Positions 43,001 through 56,265 are shown, counted from the stretch's first letter. The stretch is DNA of 64,000 nt from Bostrychus sinensis (GCA_020698575.1 CM036239.1:50247763-50311762); one strand, 5' to 3'. The notes: generated by a model from the sequence alone, not told the origin. A program made the numbers and translations.

Positions 43001-44474
43001 AGTGCTAGTCAACATTTTGCCACCTACGAGTGGGACATTTACTACTGAACAATGCAAAAGCTCAAGGCAACAGGATCCCTCAAGATTTTTGAGTTTTGGA
43101 GCCAACTTAAAATCTCAAGTTTTCACAACAAATACTTTTTTATTGTTCATATGTCTAAAAACTTTAAATTTAAAGTTTTACTCTCTCTCATTATCGTTCA
43201 ACTCATCTCACAGCCAACTTACTATCCACTGTTCAGAAAAAGTATTCTTTTGTTAAATTTTGCATATTTAGTTTTATTATTGATGATAATAATAATAATA
43301 ATAATTTTACAGTGTAAGAAAGAAGACAAAACTTGAAAGCAGCACTAAAAAAAGTAACACAAACAGGTTTTCCACAAAGGCTGCACTCAGGGGGCGTCAT
43401 AAAAACCACAAAAAAACTAAAATGAAATACCAAAATGTGAGAAACCAAACATGAATCACTCAATTTAAAACAAATGAACTAATGATATGAGTGAGAGGAC
43501 ACAGCAGTTTATTGAAATGTGCATTTCTACTTTGTTAGCCATAAAATTACAACTATTGTGTTTGTATTTTCTCCAGAATATTTTCGAAAAACTCGCCAAA
43601 TGCTGTGAAAAGCCCAAATTTTATAAACCAGCCCAATGCTGTTTTTGTTTTGTTTTTTCAAAAGAAACCCAACTGCACTGTGCAACTTTATCCACAACAT
43701 CCAGTTTAATCAAAGTACCACACCTGAGAATTTCATATTTTATTTCAAAACTAATTAAGACTTTCATCGCTACAACACTCGCCAAAATCAAGACTTCCAT
43801 TTGACAAAATCTGTCACATCCAGAGCCCAGTTTTGGTTCAGATACAAGGGCTGTCAACTGTGGAGTGAATTTTCCCATCATCATTAATGTCATTTAAAAA
43901 ATATTTAAGAAAGTTTTTGGTTAAATCTTGTTGATTTTTTGAAACATTTAACAGTTGTTCTATTCTGTTTATGAAGCAGTGGTGTAGTGTACACCATATA
44001 CACACTAGGAAGGCTGCAGATTTCTGTATACTCACTTCAAAGTGCGCATTGATGCGTAACAATCATTACCTCCTCTGTACTTTTGCCTCTCTGCTTACAG
44101 TGCTAACTCTTTACAGCCTCTCTCCTCCTGTTCCTGTCACAGCAGCAGTTCAGCGCAGCAAACAGAGCTCTGTGGAAGACTAACTATTTCTCATTGGCTC
44201 CTCTGACGCTTGTCCCGCCTCCTCCGCGCTCTCATTGGTTGTCTCCCGTTTGTGTGTTGTGAACGCGCCTCAGTAGCTCCAGATTCAGACAGTAAACAAA
44301 TGACATCAGCAGAAGACAATAATACAGCTGTAGAGCTTTATAAAAACACAATAAACCAGGGGTTGGACACAGATACCAGAGGAGTATGAGCTACAGCAGG
44401 AGAGGAGGTCACAGAGGAGTTAGAGACTCTGAGCTAAAATGTAAGTAGGCTAATTCATCAAATTAGCATCTTAA

Positions 44475-45376
44475 AGATATTAGGGAGGATTTTTTTGACT
44501 GCTGACAAACCAGCGACTGTTTGTCCTTTTTTGAATACTGTGCATGCGTCAGGCCCCGCCCTTCACTGTTCCTTTCCAAGGAACTCCTCCACAGCGACGT
44601 GCACGAGCGTTGGAACACGAGTGTTTGTTTACAGCCGGCATCATTGGAGATTCGTCTAAACCTAGACCTGCATTGTTTGTCTGCGCGACCTTTGACCTAG
44701 TTCCCCACACAGACCCAGTCATGCACAGCACAAATATCTGTCCTCCTGCTGTTGGTAGCATTAGCAAACTGACGGTTGCTGTACAGTTGAAACGGTTCAA
44801 CAGATAAAGAAAAAAGGCATTTTTTTCAAACGATAAGATAAACGTACCTGTCCAGCAGAAACTTGGCGACCAATGCATCGTCTGAAGCCCTTTCTGTTCC
44901 TACAGCGCACGCCAACGTTGGAAAGAATCGCCAAGAACCACACAGGTTTTATTCTGCTCTTCTACAGTTTTTCTCCTCCTCCTCTGGTACACTTCAAAAA
45001 CAGTTTTCCTTTTGCGACCTCCACAGTTTTCCTCAGCCATTGTGCTCTTCGAAGTCAGGCTGTCCACGTACGATGAGGCTCGGCTAACGCCGTGCTATAT
45101 AAACAAACTGTGTACGCATGCGCAGGCACAAGAACGCGCACGTATCGCCGAAACCAGGAAGATGAACGAATGAATGGCGAGTCCGTGGAACAATGGTTAA
45201 CGTACTCATGACGAAAACGATTGGTTGAGGTTTTTTAAGTCCCACAGAGTCCACAGTTTATTAATATTATTATTATATTTTCTAATACACCAATTTATAA
45301 GCCTTATACAGGGCAATGAAGGTAGTTTTAATTAATATTGCAAAAAATGAATTTATAAAGATCCTCCCTAATACCT
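44475..45376. mobile_element. TTAA-flanked element (piggyBac- or Kolobok-like), 902 bp
   Basis: Inverted ends AGATATTAGGGAGGAT and ATCCTCCCTAATACCT, bordered by TTAA at 44471-44474 and 45377-45380. No transposase frame. The open frames inside (for example 44544-44807 plus) have no known domain. Family assignment rests only on the TTAA duplication. Confidence 0.7.
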
Positions 45377-46309
45377 TTAAGAATAAGCCTGAGACAAATC
45401 ACTGACCAAACGTTTTCCCTCTGTTCATTAAAGTGAATATTTTGTCAGGTATCAGAGGAGGAAACTAAGGCAGAAGGCTGGGTGTAAAGATATAGAGTAT
45501 TAAAGAGAAATACAGCTCCAGCAGAAGATGCTAAAGGAGGCTTGTGTGACAGTCTGTAAATCTGACTCTTAAAAACAAGGTAGGCACTTTACTGGGCACT
45601 GCTTATCTTCTCTCCTTAAGGCTCTGTTAGGGGACATCACAGAGCAGCAGATGGTGACAATTCTTTTGTTGAAAGGATTTGTGTTTGTTGGTGTTGTACA
45701 GCACATATGATTGTGTTTTTTGTGATATTTGTAGAGGATTAATATAGCCTAATGTATGTGTTAAGATTGTTTGACTGGTTTTGGGAATTGAAGTCACAGA
45801 GAGATGCATTTGGTATTTTATTGTGAGACTCTGAGTGGTTCCAGAACACTGGCCAGTGCCGTGTCTGAATGCTGAATGGTTTATTATAAAATCACCCACC
45901 CTTTACTGGCTCTGGGTCTTGGTGTAGTGCTGTTCCTTGATCTTTGTTTTTTGTTTTTCCTCACTTGAGCTTTTGATTTAAAACTAGACTATTCCTGTTT
46001 GGCTAAATAATGTATAGGCCCTGCATAGCCTACAATAAAAAACACAACCTCCCAAAACACAACATGTTAATATGCAACACTAACGCTGGTGTATTTGAGG
46101 CGCTGCTGGGAAATCATCACAGTATACCCACTACACCACTGGAAGCAGGTTTACTGTGTTAACTGTAATTTTTATCATTTGTAACTTTTGTACATGTATT
46201 ATAAGGTGGAGGCCTTAAAATAAGCCCTTTTAGGTTTTTGCCTCTCCCCTGCACTTGCACTGCTCTTTTGAATAAACATTTTGTAAATTTATATGGTAAT
46301 TTTTATTAT

Positions 46310-46338
46310 GTGCAAAAAAAAAAAAAAAAAAAAAAACT
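46310..46338. repeat. poly-A run
   Basis: About 22 A residues. Preceded by AATAAACATTTTG, possibly the tail of a retroposed sequence. Confidence 0.6.
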
Positions 46339-47153
46339 GTGTGGAAACCAGCCCAACCTGGCAACACTGATAATGAAACAAAGTGATCAGTTTAAGATAA
46401 CTTCAGTCTGTGACCCAGAGAGGTGTGGGGCAGGTTGTCCCATATAAAACTCATTTAAACCAGAACCTAACCCAATTCATTTAATAATATTCACATATAA
46501 ACACAGTCACAGTGTTCTGTCAGCTCTGCTCTGCTGTAAAATGACTTTAAAAAATGATGAGTAAAAATTGAAATTTTTTCGACATATGAACGTTAAATTA
46601 GGTAATAAGATAAGGTAAGAGATTTTAAGTTGGCCCCAAAACTCAAAAATCTTGAGGGATCCTGTTGCCTTGAGTTTTTGCAACAGCAGAGAAGCAGCTG
46701 ATTTATACATTTGTATTTTATTCATGAGCTCTGTGACTTAATGTTGCAAATAAAACATGTTTACTATCTGCTTAGAAATAACAGAAATGTAATCAATATC
46801 CGTTAATTTATTTTACCCCTAACATCCGAGCTCTTTGGCTAAAGTTGTATTTGCAAAATGTGTTAACGTTCAGCTTTTTAGTCGTGAGAAGGCTAACGCT
46901 AAATTTGAGTTTTTAGCTGTGTTGAACGCTAATTAACAACAATAATCAATAATGTTAACTTGACCAATAATACTGTTGGTCCAAATGTAGTGACATCAAC
47001 ATCCCAATGCTGAGATAAAAGCTAACCAACATAAACAAGTCTGAGTGAAGAAAATGAAGACTAATAGCAGCAATATCAGAATAAATATTCAAACGGCTTC
47101 CCATAAGAAGCCTTCCACACTCAAACCCACTTCCAGCTCAGTACTTTGGTATA

Positions 47154-47728
47154 CAGAGTGTCCATAAAGTCCCTTTACAATTTAAAAAAATATATATTAC
47201 AAAGGCAACTGATGGGAGATCGTAATCAGATTAGTTTTATGTACACAGTGGTTATCAAAGTTTTTAATCACATGTGTACTGCTGCCAGACAGTTACAGCT
47301 CCACCTTCAACACTGTACAAAGTCCAACACAAGGAGCTTACAAAGGTCGACTCTTACAGCCTGCACTTGAGCCAAATGTTAAACCAAACCCAAAAGAGTT
47401 TGCAGTTAACACTGGAACCAATTTCTGAGGCTGAAACGTTCCTCACCCAAGTTTGTTTTAGTGATGAGTTTCAGGGAAACTGAACACACATAATGTGAGA
47501 ATCTGGGATCAGAACAGCCCCATGTGACTCAGGAACTTCACGGAGAGAGTTCAAAGATGAATGTGTGCTGTGGGATCACCATCATGCTGCCCATATACAG
47601 GTGGATTAAATGAGTCAAAAATACTTCAATTTCTACTCCTCATTTTGTAATAATTTCCACATATTTGTCTGTTCATTTGCATTTGTAATATATATTTTTT
47701 AAATTGTCAAGAGACTCTATGGACAGCA
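47154..47728 (+). mobile_element. mariner-like element, degraded
   Basis: Inverted ends GAGTGTCCATAAAGTCCCTT and the complement of GTCAAGAGACTCTATGGAC. Inside, frames carry CFSDEF (first catalytic Asp region, about 47455) and the later VRIWGSEQPHVTQELHR-type segment, with frameshifts. Internal deletions have left about 575 bp. Confidence 0.7.
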
Positions 47729-48461
47729 CATGTTCAGAGGTACAGAGTCTCTGTCTGAGGATGACTGAATTAAATGTCCTCAGAGTAAGAGATGGCAGGA
47801 CTCAGAGGATTATGGTGAACCTGGTCAGGTCCAAGGTCAGACAGCACAAGGTGGACCCAGCACAGACCTGGACCAGGTGTTCTCCAGAGTTTATCCAGGA
47901 AATCCTCTTTCAGAGCTGTTCAAACTAATGGGATTAAATAATACTACAGAGGTCAGAGCTGGACTACTACAGTATTGCAACTACAGTACTACAGGTACAG
48001 ACATAGACAGAACCAGGAATAAACCGGGACTAAATTAGGACTACTACAACTGCCATCTTGTGAAACTTGTACTGGGGAGAGCTAAGTTTTGTTCGTTGTA
48101 CCACTGCTACTCACTCTGCCGCTGAGCTGATTACTTTTACCTATATTTAAAATGATTTTCTAAAGTAAAAGCACTCAGTCTCTTCCTCCTGTGCTGGGCC
48201 TGTAGGGATATTATTGAGTTTGGGTTTGAGCCGAGGTCCTGGAGATACAGCCAGGACGAGTTTCACCACAAACAAAGCACCGCTGCCGACTTTTAGATGG
48301 ACTGATGTTTGAGCAAACTCTGGCTGGGGACAGTTTGAACCCTGCACGTCACCTAAAGAGGAGCACTCTCCTTCTTGCACACAGAAACCAGCACACCAAG
48401 CACTGCTGGCCATGTGTTTAAGGGAATGGGAAGTTTCAGAAATCCCAAGTGTCCTCCAGCG

Positions 48462-48990
48462 CAGTGTTTCCCAACCAGGGGTATGGGGACTCCTAGGGGT
48501 ATGGGACTATTTGGGGACACTTTGCAGGGGCTACGTGGGGCTATTTCAAAATTCCTGGACAATTGAATAACAATTTACTTTGCGATCTTTTCATCTTTTC
48601 ATATTGAAATTTATAATGTGCTAAAAATATTTGCATATTCTATTTTGTTACAGGAATAATAGTTCACATTATTGTAATTTTTCTTTGTCATAATGAGTTT
48701 AAAATTATTATTATTTTTCATTATTTTAAGTTTATAATAGGAGTTTATACTGTTTTTTTTTTATATATATTTTCGTTTTTAAAGACAGGCAGATTCTTTT
48801 TTGCCCGGAAATTCCAGAGTTTTTTTTTTAAAAATGCAGGACGGTTAGTATTTACAATAAAGTAAGTATAAAATATCTTTTCTTATATATTTTTGGGAAG
48901 AATTATCAACACATATGAGTGAGGGGTTACTCATTTTATAAAAGAAAAATCCCAGGTAGTACACAAGACAAAAAAGGTTGGGAACCACTG
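48462..48990. mobile_element. hAT-type miniature element (529 bp)
   Basis: Ends CAGTGTTTCCCAACC and GGTTGGGAACCACTG. Target duplication CTCCAGCG (48454-48461) and CTCCAGTG (48991-48998), 7 of 8. Same family as 30201-30766, inverted. The solo end at 16886-16922 also belongs here. Confidence 0.88.
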
Positions 48991-49549
48991 CTCCAGTGTA
49001 CGCACATTTATACTTAAGAATCTCCACCTGTTTCTACGCAACTTTGATCATTGTTTCTGCATGGCGCAACAAGTTGAATATAAGACTTTTTAAAAAAAAA
49101 CTTTTTAAGACCACTGTTGAAGAAAACCTAGGTCATAAGCCTACAGTGCACAAAAAGCTGACTTGTTTATTTGTGGCTACTGACGACAGCGAGCTTGTTC
49201 TTGGTAAAAAAAAGATCTAAGCTCTCGTATCGGCGACAGTAACACGCCTTTGAGAATGTAAGTGGGCATTGTAGAATAACCTGTGAATGCAGGGAGTTAC
49301 ATAATCATATTTAAGACCTAGTACTCTGCATCTCTGCAAATTTAAGACCTTTTAAGGCCTTAAATTCAGATTTTGAAGACCCTGCAGAGACCCTGCGTGT
49401 GAGGCTCTGTAGGTCCATGCCCTCGCTCTGCTGTTACATTTACAGAGCAGAATGTGTGCTTGGATCATCTTTCTGACTTATGGATGTCTTGATCTTAGCT
49501 TTTATATAAATAATAATGATTATAATAATGGGTTGGATTTATACTGTGG

Positions 49550-49745
49550 GACTTTCTAATCACCATCAATCACATTCACACACAGACAAGGTGGGTGAAG
49601 GGTCTTGGCCAAGGACACAATGCACCACCAACATCTGCACCGACTGAGCTCCTGCCGCGCAGAGGGCACAGCCGTGAGTGAACTCATCTGAACACACAGG
49701 CGAGGTTTTGGTGCTGGTGCTGGGATAGTGTGGCAGCACACAGTC
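49550..49745 (-). repeat. SINE-like dispersed repeat
   Basis: ACAAGGTGGGTGAAGGGTCT, TGGCCAAGGACACAATGC and CCGACTGAGCTCCTGCCGCG resemble a repeat common in fish genomes whose tail region contains a degenerate tRNA-like portion. Identification is from memory of the pattern only. Confidence 0.4.
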
Positions 49746-49749
49746 AAGT

Positions 49750-50890
49750 CTCAAGAGTAAAAAACACACTGGTAATAAACATGAACTCTTTCATAGTTAG
49801 TTTAACAATGGCAAGAGTTACTAAACTGAGATTAGAGTAAAATTCCCCTCAGTGTTGGTGTAAATATCCAGAGTTAACATTGACAGTGTTAATAAACAGT
49901 GTAATAACAGGTATAAACAGTGTAATAACAAATATAAACAGTGTAAAAACAGGAGTACACTGTAAAAGTTACTACAGCATCAAGAGTCACACTACAGCTT
50001 CACTGGTGTGGAGTACTCCAGAACTGGCTCTGTCCTCTGTAGCTCTGCCCAGCGTTAAACCAGTACAAACTAAACACACGCCTTCTGCATGTGATGAAAG
50101 ACGTGTGGTAAGTTCATCTTTATATCATAAAATCATTTAGTACTATATTTGTGTTTTGTTGTTGTACATAGATTTAATGTGTTTTGTTTCTTATTTCAAG
50201 CTACCAGTAGGCCATAGCTAGTAATTCCAGATCTATATTAAAAATTAAACATTTTGTTTTATTTTCTGCCTGATTACACACTAGTGGAAGCAATTTTTTA
50301 CTAACCTTTGCAAACAAGGGGCATGCCACTTCATATTTCTCATGCTAAGCTAACACACTGAGGCCCTATTGGTAAAATAGCATGTATTTTTTTTTCTTAT
50401 TTAGAAATGTTATTGTACTATTTTGCAGGTGACAGAGTCTTGAATTTACTGTTGAAAGTACTCTTATTTTTTATTTTATTTTTTTTTATTTTTTTTATGT
50501 ATATATGTTTAATACCAAATTTAGAATAAAGAGTTATAATAACATGGATATAATGCGTCATATGTCTCCACTCCACAATAGGTTTAGGTGTATTTTTGGA
50601 AGAAATTTTTGAATAAATTGGTTTAGCTATAAATTCAGTTATTTCTGGTTAACACTGAACCCAGAGTCTTCTTTAATGACACTATAAAGAGTTGGTTATA
50701 TCACAGAGTAAAACCACATACACACAGTTAGTGTCGGTGTGGAGTAAAATACTAACTCTTGCCAGTGTTGGATTAACTCTGAACATTTAACTTTATCTCA
50801 AGAGTAAACCTGACTCTTTCTGGGCAAATACATTCACGCAGACAGTGTTGAAACTAACTCTGTCAGTGATGTGTGTACACTTTTTACTGT
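49750..50890. mobile_element. possible miniature element with AGAGTTAAC/CAGTGTT motifs
   Basis: The two flanks carry inverted versions of AATGGCAAGAGTTACTA and ACACTGTAAAAGT (49957) / ACACTTTTTACTGTGC (50878). The interior is AT-rich. Boundaries are uncertain. Confidence 0.4.
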
Positions 50891-51143
50891 GCAGGGTGCT
50901 CTGATGTGGATGGGGCAGGGGCAGAGAATGCACCTGTTAGGTTTTTTCCACGTTACAAAGGTCTCCACCAAATTTCACTTCCCTCCCGCACAATGAGCAG
51001 ACTCAGGTTAGTTTGTCATTTGAGAAACCCAGATCTCACACATACACTATATTTCCAAAATTGTTAACCTGCCTTTACACGCATATGAACTTCATTCTTA
51101 ATCCATAGGGTTTAATATGACATCCCACCCTTTGCATCTATAA

Positions 51144-52231
51144 TGGTACGTTCACACTAGACGCGAATCAGGCGTCAAATTCGCATCATTCGCGTCTAGT
51201 TGGACCATTTGGACCATTTTGAATTCACTCACGTCATTCGCGCGTGAAATTTGCGCGAATGATGCAAATTCACTCGCGCGAATGAAGCGAATTGGACGCT
51301 TCATTCGCGTCAAATGAGGGGCATGGCCGCTAGGGCTACTCCCAAATGAGCCTGTCTGGGATTGGTCACCTGTGTCCCGTGTGGCTGCAGGACCTCTCCC
51401 CAGGACACTACTGCTATACAGCAGCATTAACCCCAGGGACAGAGCTGAGACACCTGGGGTTATTTCTTGTACATTAGCTCTCTCTAGTGGTTTTGGGGTC
51501 TGGTCTAGTCCCAGGCTCTGTATTTTCTGTTGTTCTGCAGAGTGCAATAACTGCTAATATAACAAACACATCTCAATAGGCTATTTTGGTAAAGTTATCC
51601 CCCTTTATATTTACTTGTATTTATTTGTGTGTTCTTGATGTCACGATGATCAGAGTGAGCCTCTGTCACAGGCTTGTATCACAGATAACAGCTATAACCA
51701 CACTCACACAAAGCCTAAACAGCCATGTTTATTTTATTTTTATAGTGTTTTCTATCAGGGCTGTTTTTGTTTCCTGTCTTCATAAAAGTAGAAGCTGCAG
51801 CTTTTATCTCCGGGTTCACTCTGAAGCCTCGATGATTGTTTTGCTGGATCTCCGAGGCAGGGATCTCCTCCTGTTACGTCGTACGTAACCACGTCATTGC
51901 TACAGCAGGTCCCTGATTGGTTAACGCGCCGCGAATGTTCGCAGAAGTTCAAATTTTTCAACTTCCGCGACCAGAGAGTTGGACGCGAAAGGTTCGCGTC
52001 TTCCGCCGATTCACGTCTCCGCCTATTTGCAGGACAAACATCAAACGCTCAATTCGCGTCATTCGCGCCGCGCTATTCGCTTGATTCGCTTGATTCGCTT
52101 GATTAGCTTGATTCGCGTCGCGCCATTCGTGCCGCAGGACGCTTGTTCGCGCCTGAATGCGGCTCTCCATAGACTTAACATGGTAATCACTCGCGCCTGA
52201 CGCCTGATTTGCGTCCGGTGTGAACGTACCA
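51144..52231. mobile_element. PIF/Harbinger-like miniature element (1088 bp)
   Basis: Inverted ends TGGTACGTTCACACTAGACG and the complement of GGTGTGAACGTACCA. Target TAA on both sides (51141-51143, 52232-52234). Subterminal regions are full of ATTCGCG and TTGATTCGC repeats (for example 52075-52120). No transposase. Confidence 0.85.
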
Positions 52232-52354
52232 TAACAGCTTCAACTCTTCTGGGAAGGCTTTCCTCAAAGTTTAGGAGTGTTTATGGGACTTTTTGAGCAT
52301 TCTTCCAGAAGTGTGTTTGTGAGGTCAGACACTGATGTTAGACAAAGGCCTGGC

Positions 52355-52579
52355 TCACAGTCTTCGCTCTAATTCATCCAAAAGGTGTTCTATCAGGTTG
52401 AGGTCAGGACTCTGTGCAGGCCAGTCAAGTTTTTCCACACCAAACTCACTCATCCATGTCTTTATGGACCATGCTTTGTACACTGGGGCAGTCATGTTGG
52501 AACAGGAAGTGGCCATCCCCAAATTGTTCCCCATAAAGTTTATCACAAAGCGGCAGCCTAGGTGCTTGATTGTATACAC
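52355..52579 (-). pseudogene. Tc1-like transposase C-terminal remnant
   Basis: 74 open codons. PAQSPDLNLIEHLLDELERR carries the final catalytic Glu motif. The upstream catalytic residues are missing. Confidence 0.8.
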
Positions 52580-53185
52580 CTGTGGTCATGGAAGTGATTG
52601 GAACACCTGAATTTAGTTATTTGGGTGGGTGAGCAAATACTTTTGGAAATATGGTGTATTTGGAGACCACTACATAGACAGACAGGTACAGGCCCCAGGG
52701 GTGAAGAAGAAGCACTGTCCAACCAATGACAGTGAAGAAAAAGAACAGAAAAAGAAACACAACTCCTGATGAAGTCTGACCAATTAGAAAAGGCAACACT
52801 CTGAGGCTGGTAGATAAAGGCAGAAATCCTCATGCACAGCTTTTACACAGAAGTGTGTGATGGGACTACTCTGAGATTATTCTGTGAAACGGCATTTATT
52901 TGTGATCTTTCTTCAATAAATTAGACGCGGATTGACTTTGCTGAATCGTAGTGGTCGCTTCCTGCGCAAACCTGCGGTGAACTGAGGATACACAATGCAC
53001 CGCTGCTGATAAATCACTAAGGGCAACTCCAGTGGGCCTCAGGATTCGTCTGTGACCACCGCCTGAGCCACTGATGAGCCTCAGAGAGAGAAACACTGGC
53101 TCTCACACTGACCTCTGGTTCAGCCAATCACAGGATTCAGTGTCTTTACATGGCCCAGCAATGACTGCGTTTACAGGCGCTACAA

Positions 53186-53489
53186 CAGTGGTTCTCAACT
53201 CATCTGGCTTCAGGACCCACCATCTCTATAATGACAGGCCACGACCCAAATCAAAAAGACACTGAGGAAAATTAAGAGATATTTCAGGAAAATTAGAAGA
53301 TATTGAGGAAAATGAAGCGGCACTCAGGCCATCCTTAGTTATAACAGTAACGTTATATTATTCTGTTCTATATGTCCCACACTGCCACCTACTATTTAAA
53401 AAGAACAACTTTCTTTTTTTTGCCCTGACCCACTGAAAACAGTTCTGTGACCCACTTTTGGGTCCCACCCCACCAGTTGAGAACCACTG
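53186..53489. mobile_element. hAT-type miniature element (304 bp)
   Basis: Ends CAGTGGTTCTCAACT and AGTTGAGAACCACTG. Flanks CGCTACAA and CACTAGAA agree at 6 of 8. The interior contains CAGGACCCACC and GACCCACTTTTGGGTCCC. Non-coding. Confidence 0.8.
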
Positions 53490-53499
53490 CACTAGAATA

Positions 53500-54250
53500 C
53501 TCTGATCATAATCTGGAGCAAACTCCGAATAAGATACTGTCATGTAAACACTCTTTCAATCAGATTAAGGTCATATTCAGAATAATTCTTAATCAGAATA
53601 AGACTCCTGGAGTATTCTGAGCTTATTCAGGTTATTGTAAACATTATTGCTTGTTTTCGCCTTTTTTGCCAAAGTCACGGAGGCTTTGTGACTGATAAAA
53701 GCTTTCTTAATTCAAGAGAAAATGAGCAAAGTGCCTTATTCTTAGCAAAACAAGCTAGCGATTATCAGCGATTATTAGCAACAGCTGTTTTTCAGTTTTA
53801 GACGCCGCCGCAGGGCTCTCCCTTTTTTAAAACAGACATCACATTTATTTTGACATTGTATTAACACAAGTCAAACTAGTGAGGTTATTTAGTGAATTTT
53901 TTCAATTGTATAGCACTGAGCGGACAATAAACTGCACAGAAAGCTGGGACTAAACAGGAAACAGGAAGTGTACTGTAGTGTTAGAATTAGCTTTACCTCC
54001 AGCCTCTCAGTGCTACACTCCAAGATTTACTTTTGTCCTTATATTAAAAACTGACAACGCAGCAATGTTTTCCTCATTTTATATCTTATATATTAACATA
54101 ACATTTAAAAGTCTAACTAGCATAATCAGACTCTGCTTTAACATGTAAACAGGAATATTCCTGTTCCAGTAGCTCATGTAAACATCTGATTCTGAGTATG
54201 AGCTTAATCTGAATATGGACCTTAATCGGAGAATGATGTGCCATGGAAAC
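53500..54250. mobile_element. foldback-like DNA element (ATTCAGAATA type)
   Basis: The two sides carry inverted GATTAAGGTCATATTCAGAA and GAGCTTAATCTGAATATGGA sequences plus ATGTAAACA motifs. A relic of the same family is at 15880-15970 and another piece at 55540-55610. No coding sequence; exact ends not found. Confidence 0.55.
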
Positions 54251-54984
54251 ACAGATTGTCAATATTTAATAAAAGAACGAGAGTAAATCCTGTATTAAAA
54301 CAGTACTGACCCAACAATTTAACAATTCACATAATAACAACACTAGTTTGTCTCGTGTTAATGTAACATTAAGAACAAAGGCGAAGTGTAGTTTTACAAA
54401 GTGAGAGCCCCGCGGTGCCATTTAAAATCAGAAACAGCTGTTGTTAATAAACACTAGCTTGTGGTGACAATAACAACAATTTGGACAATTGTTCATATAA
54501 TAAGAACATTTTTATCAGTCACAAAGTCAACCCTAACTTTGTCAAAAAAAGGTGAGAACAAGCAATGATGTGATAAAGTGTTCACATGGCTCATGGATCA
54601 CACATAACTTTAAATTATTATTTGCCAAATCAAACTGGAGTACAGAGCATAATAATGGCTATTATTTGGAGAAAAAAAAACACAAAATATTTTTAAAACA
54701 TTGTTCTAGTTTATGAAAGTTTGCGATTTTATTTCACTTATCTTATACAAATAAAAACTAAAGTACGCAATAAATGACACTTTAATATGAAGTTTATGCA
54801 AAAACACTAAAACTATAAAATCATGTAAATAAAGCCTGTCAACCCTAAATTATATAAATAAAATTGTAAAATGAATGTAAATGTGTTGGAATAAGGTTGA
54901 CTATACAAGGTAAACTAAAAAATGGCAATTATTTCATAATTCATATAAAATAAGTTGTAATAAGTTGATGAAAAATCACTAGGA

Positions 54985-55140
54985 CTAAGTCTGGTACAGG
55001 ACTAAACCAGGACTAAACCAGGACTAAACCAGGACTAAACCAGGACTAAACTAGGTCTAAACCAGGATTAAACCTACTCTAAACCAGGACTAAACCAGAA
55101 TTAAACCAGGGCTAAACCAGGACTAAACCAGGTCTACACA
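54985..55140 (+). repeat. 11-bp minisatellite
   Basis: AGGACTAAACC units, little diverged. Confidence 0.94.
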
Positions 55141-56149
55141 AGGTAAACTCAAAAAATGACAATTATTTATAATCTGATGTAATAAACTGATGAAAAATAT
55201 ACTGTATACTTTTTTCTATCATACTTATATAAGTACAAGTACATTTACTTCCACTAATACATAGCCCTCTGATCACAAGAGTTGAAAAAATAAAGAAAAA
55301 AAAACTAATTAGTTTAGATGCCAAAAATTACTTTTTTTCTATACATGAGCCCAGTTTGCTCAAAAATGGAAATATAGGTGAAATTTTAAATGTAAAGTGT
55401 TAGACTGAAGCTAAACTAAAAGATGTGCACAAAAAAATCTGGAAAAACTTCAATTCAAAAACTGAGTCAAAATGACCCTCAAAGACCAAAGGTGCACTGT
55501 CCAAATGAGAATAACACGAGTGTTAATCTGATGAAGGTCATTCTAAAACAGTGCTTATGACAGTATTTTATTCAGAGAACATTTGTGTTCAGATTAAGGT
55601 TGGAGTATTCTACTGCAGGTAAATGACTGACTCAGATGACAACAAACGGCTGTGAGAGGGACGTGTGTAATACAGATGTTTCTGGACTCAGGATCCAGCT
55701 GTGAGTGCAGAGAAGCTGGTCCAGCCGTGGTTCAGAGTAACACAGAGGTTACTCAGATCAGTCCAGAAGGAAATACTGCTGCGGTTCAGGTTCTCCTCAT
55801 GAGCTCAAGTACAGGTCCTGGTTCACGTGACTCCAGTGGCTCCAGACCCAGTCCCTCAGAGTCCAGACGCCCTCCTGTTCCTGGTTTTCAGTTTGAGTGA
55901 GAGCCCTCGGTCTCAGTCTCTGTGGACCTGCCCTGGTTTTCCAACACTCTTCTGACTGATGTGCTTCCTGCTCCCTCAGATGTCTCCTCAGATGTGTCCT
56001 CAGTGGTTTCCTCTTTCCTTGGTCCGACACTGATTAACGGTCGACAAATCTCAGTCTTTAGTCTCATTGGTCTGAACAAGGACTGAACTAGGTCACGCTA
56101 AACTCAGCTTCATCAGTCACAGAAACACCTCCCACACTGGAGAGTACTA

Positions 56150-56265
56150 CAGATGTGCTACAGAGAGTACTACAGATGTACTACAGATGTACTACAGAGA
56201 GTACTACAGATGTACTACAGAGAGTACTACAGATGTACTACAGAGAGTACTACAGAGATGATGTA
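56150..56265. repeat. GTACTACAGATGTACTACAGA repeat
   Basis: Short tandem units of 11-12 bp (ACTACAGAGAGT, ACTACAGATGT). Confidence 0.9.

Larger units (their letters stand above)
43052..46687. mobile_element. composite element bounded by about 120-bp inverted repeats
   Basis: The arms 43052-43175 and about 46560-46687 are inverted copies (CAACAGGATCCCTCAAGATT, CCAACTTAAAATCTC, TTCATATGTC). Within lies a second pair, CAGTGGTGTAGTG (43977) and CACTACACCACTG (46129-46141), and within that a TTAA-flanked element. No transposase recognised; the arms may also be two separate insertions of one repeat. Confidence 0.5.
51045..52656. mobile_element. Tc1/mariner-type element split by a Harbinger element
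   Basis: Ends TA|CACTATATTTCCAAAA and TTTTGGAAATATGGTG|TA. The net length without the insertion is about 525 bp. A minus-strand remnant at 52355-52579 contains LDWPAQSPDLNLIEHLLDEL, the last catalytic Glu region of a Tc1-like transposase. Confidence 0.85.

Noticed and set aside
48100..48150. tRNA D-arm-like CAGCTCAGCGGCAGAG on minus
   Set aside because: No cloverleaf can be completed; at most a SINE relic.
55652..55900. 82-codon plus ORF with GPGSRDSSGSRPSPSESRRP
   Set aside because: Low-complexity Ser/Pro composition, no recognised domain, reverse strand also open.
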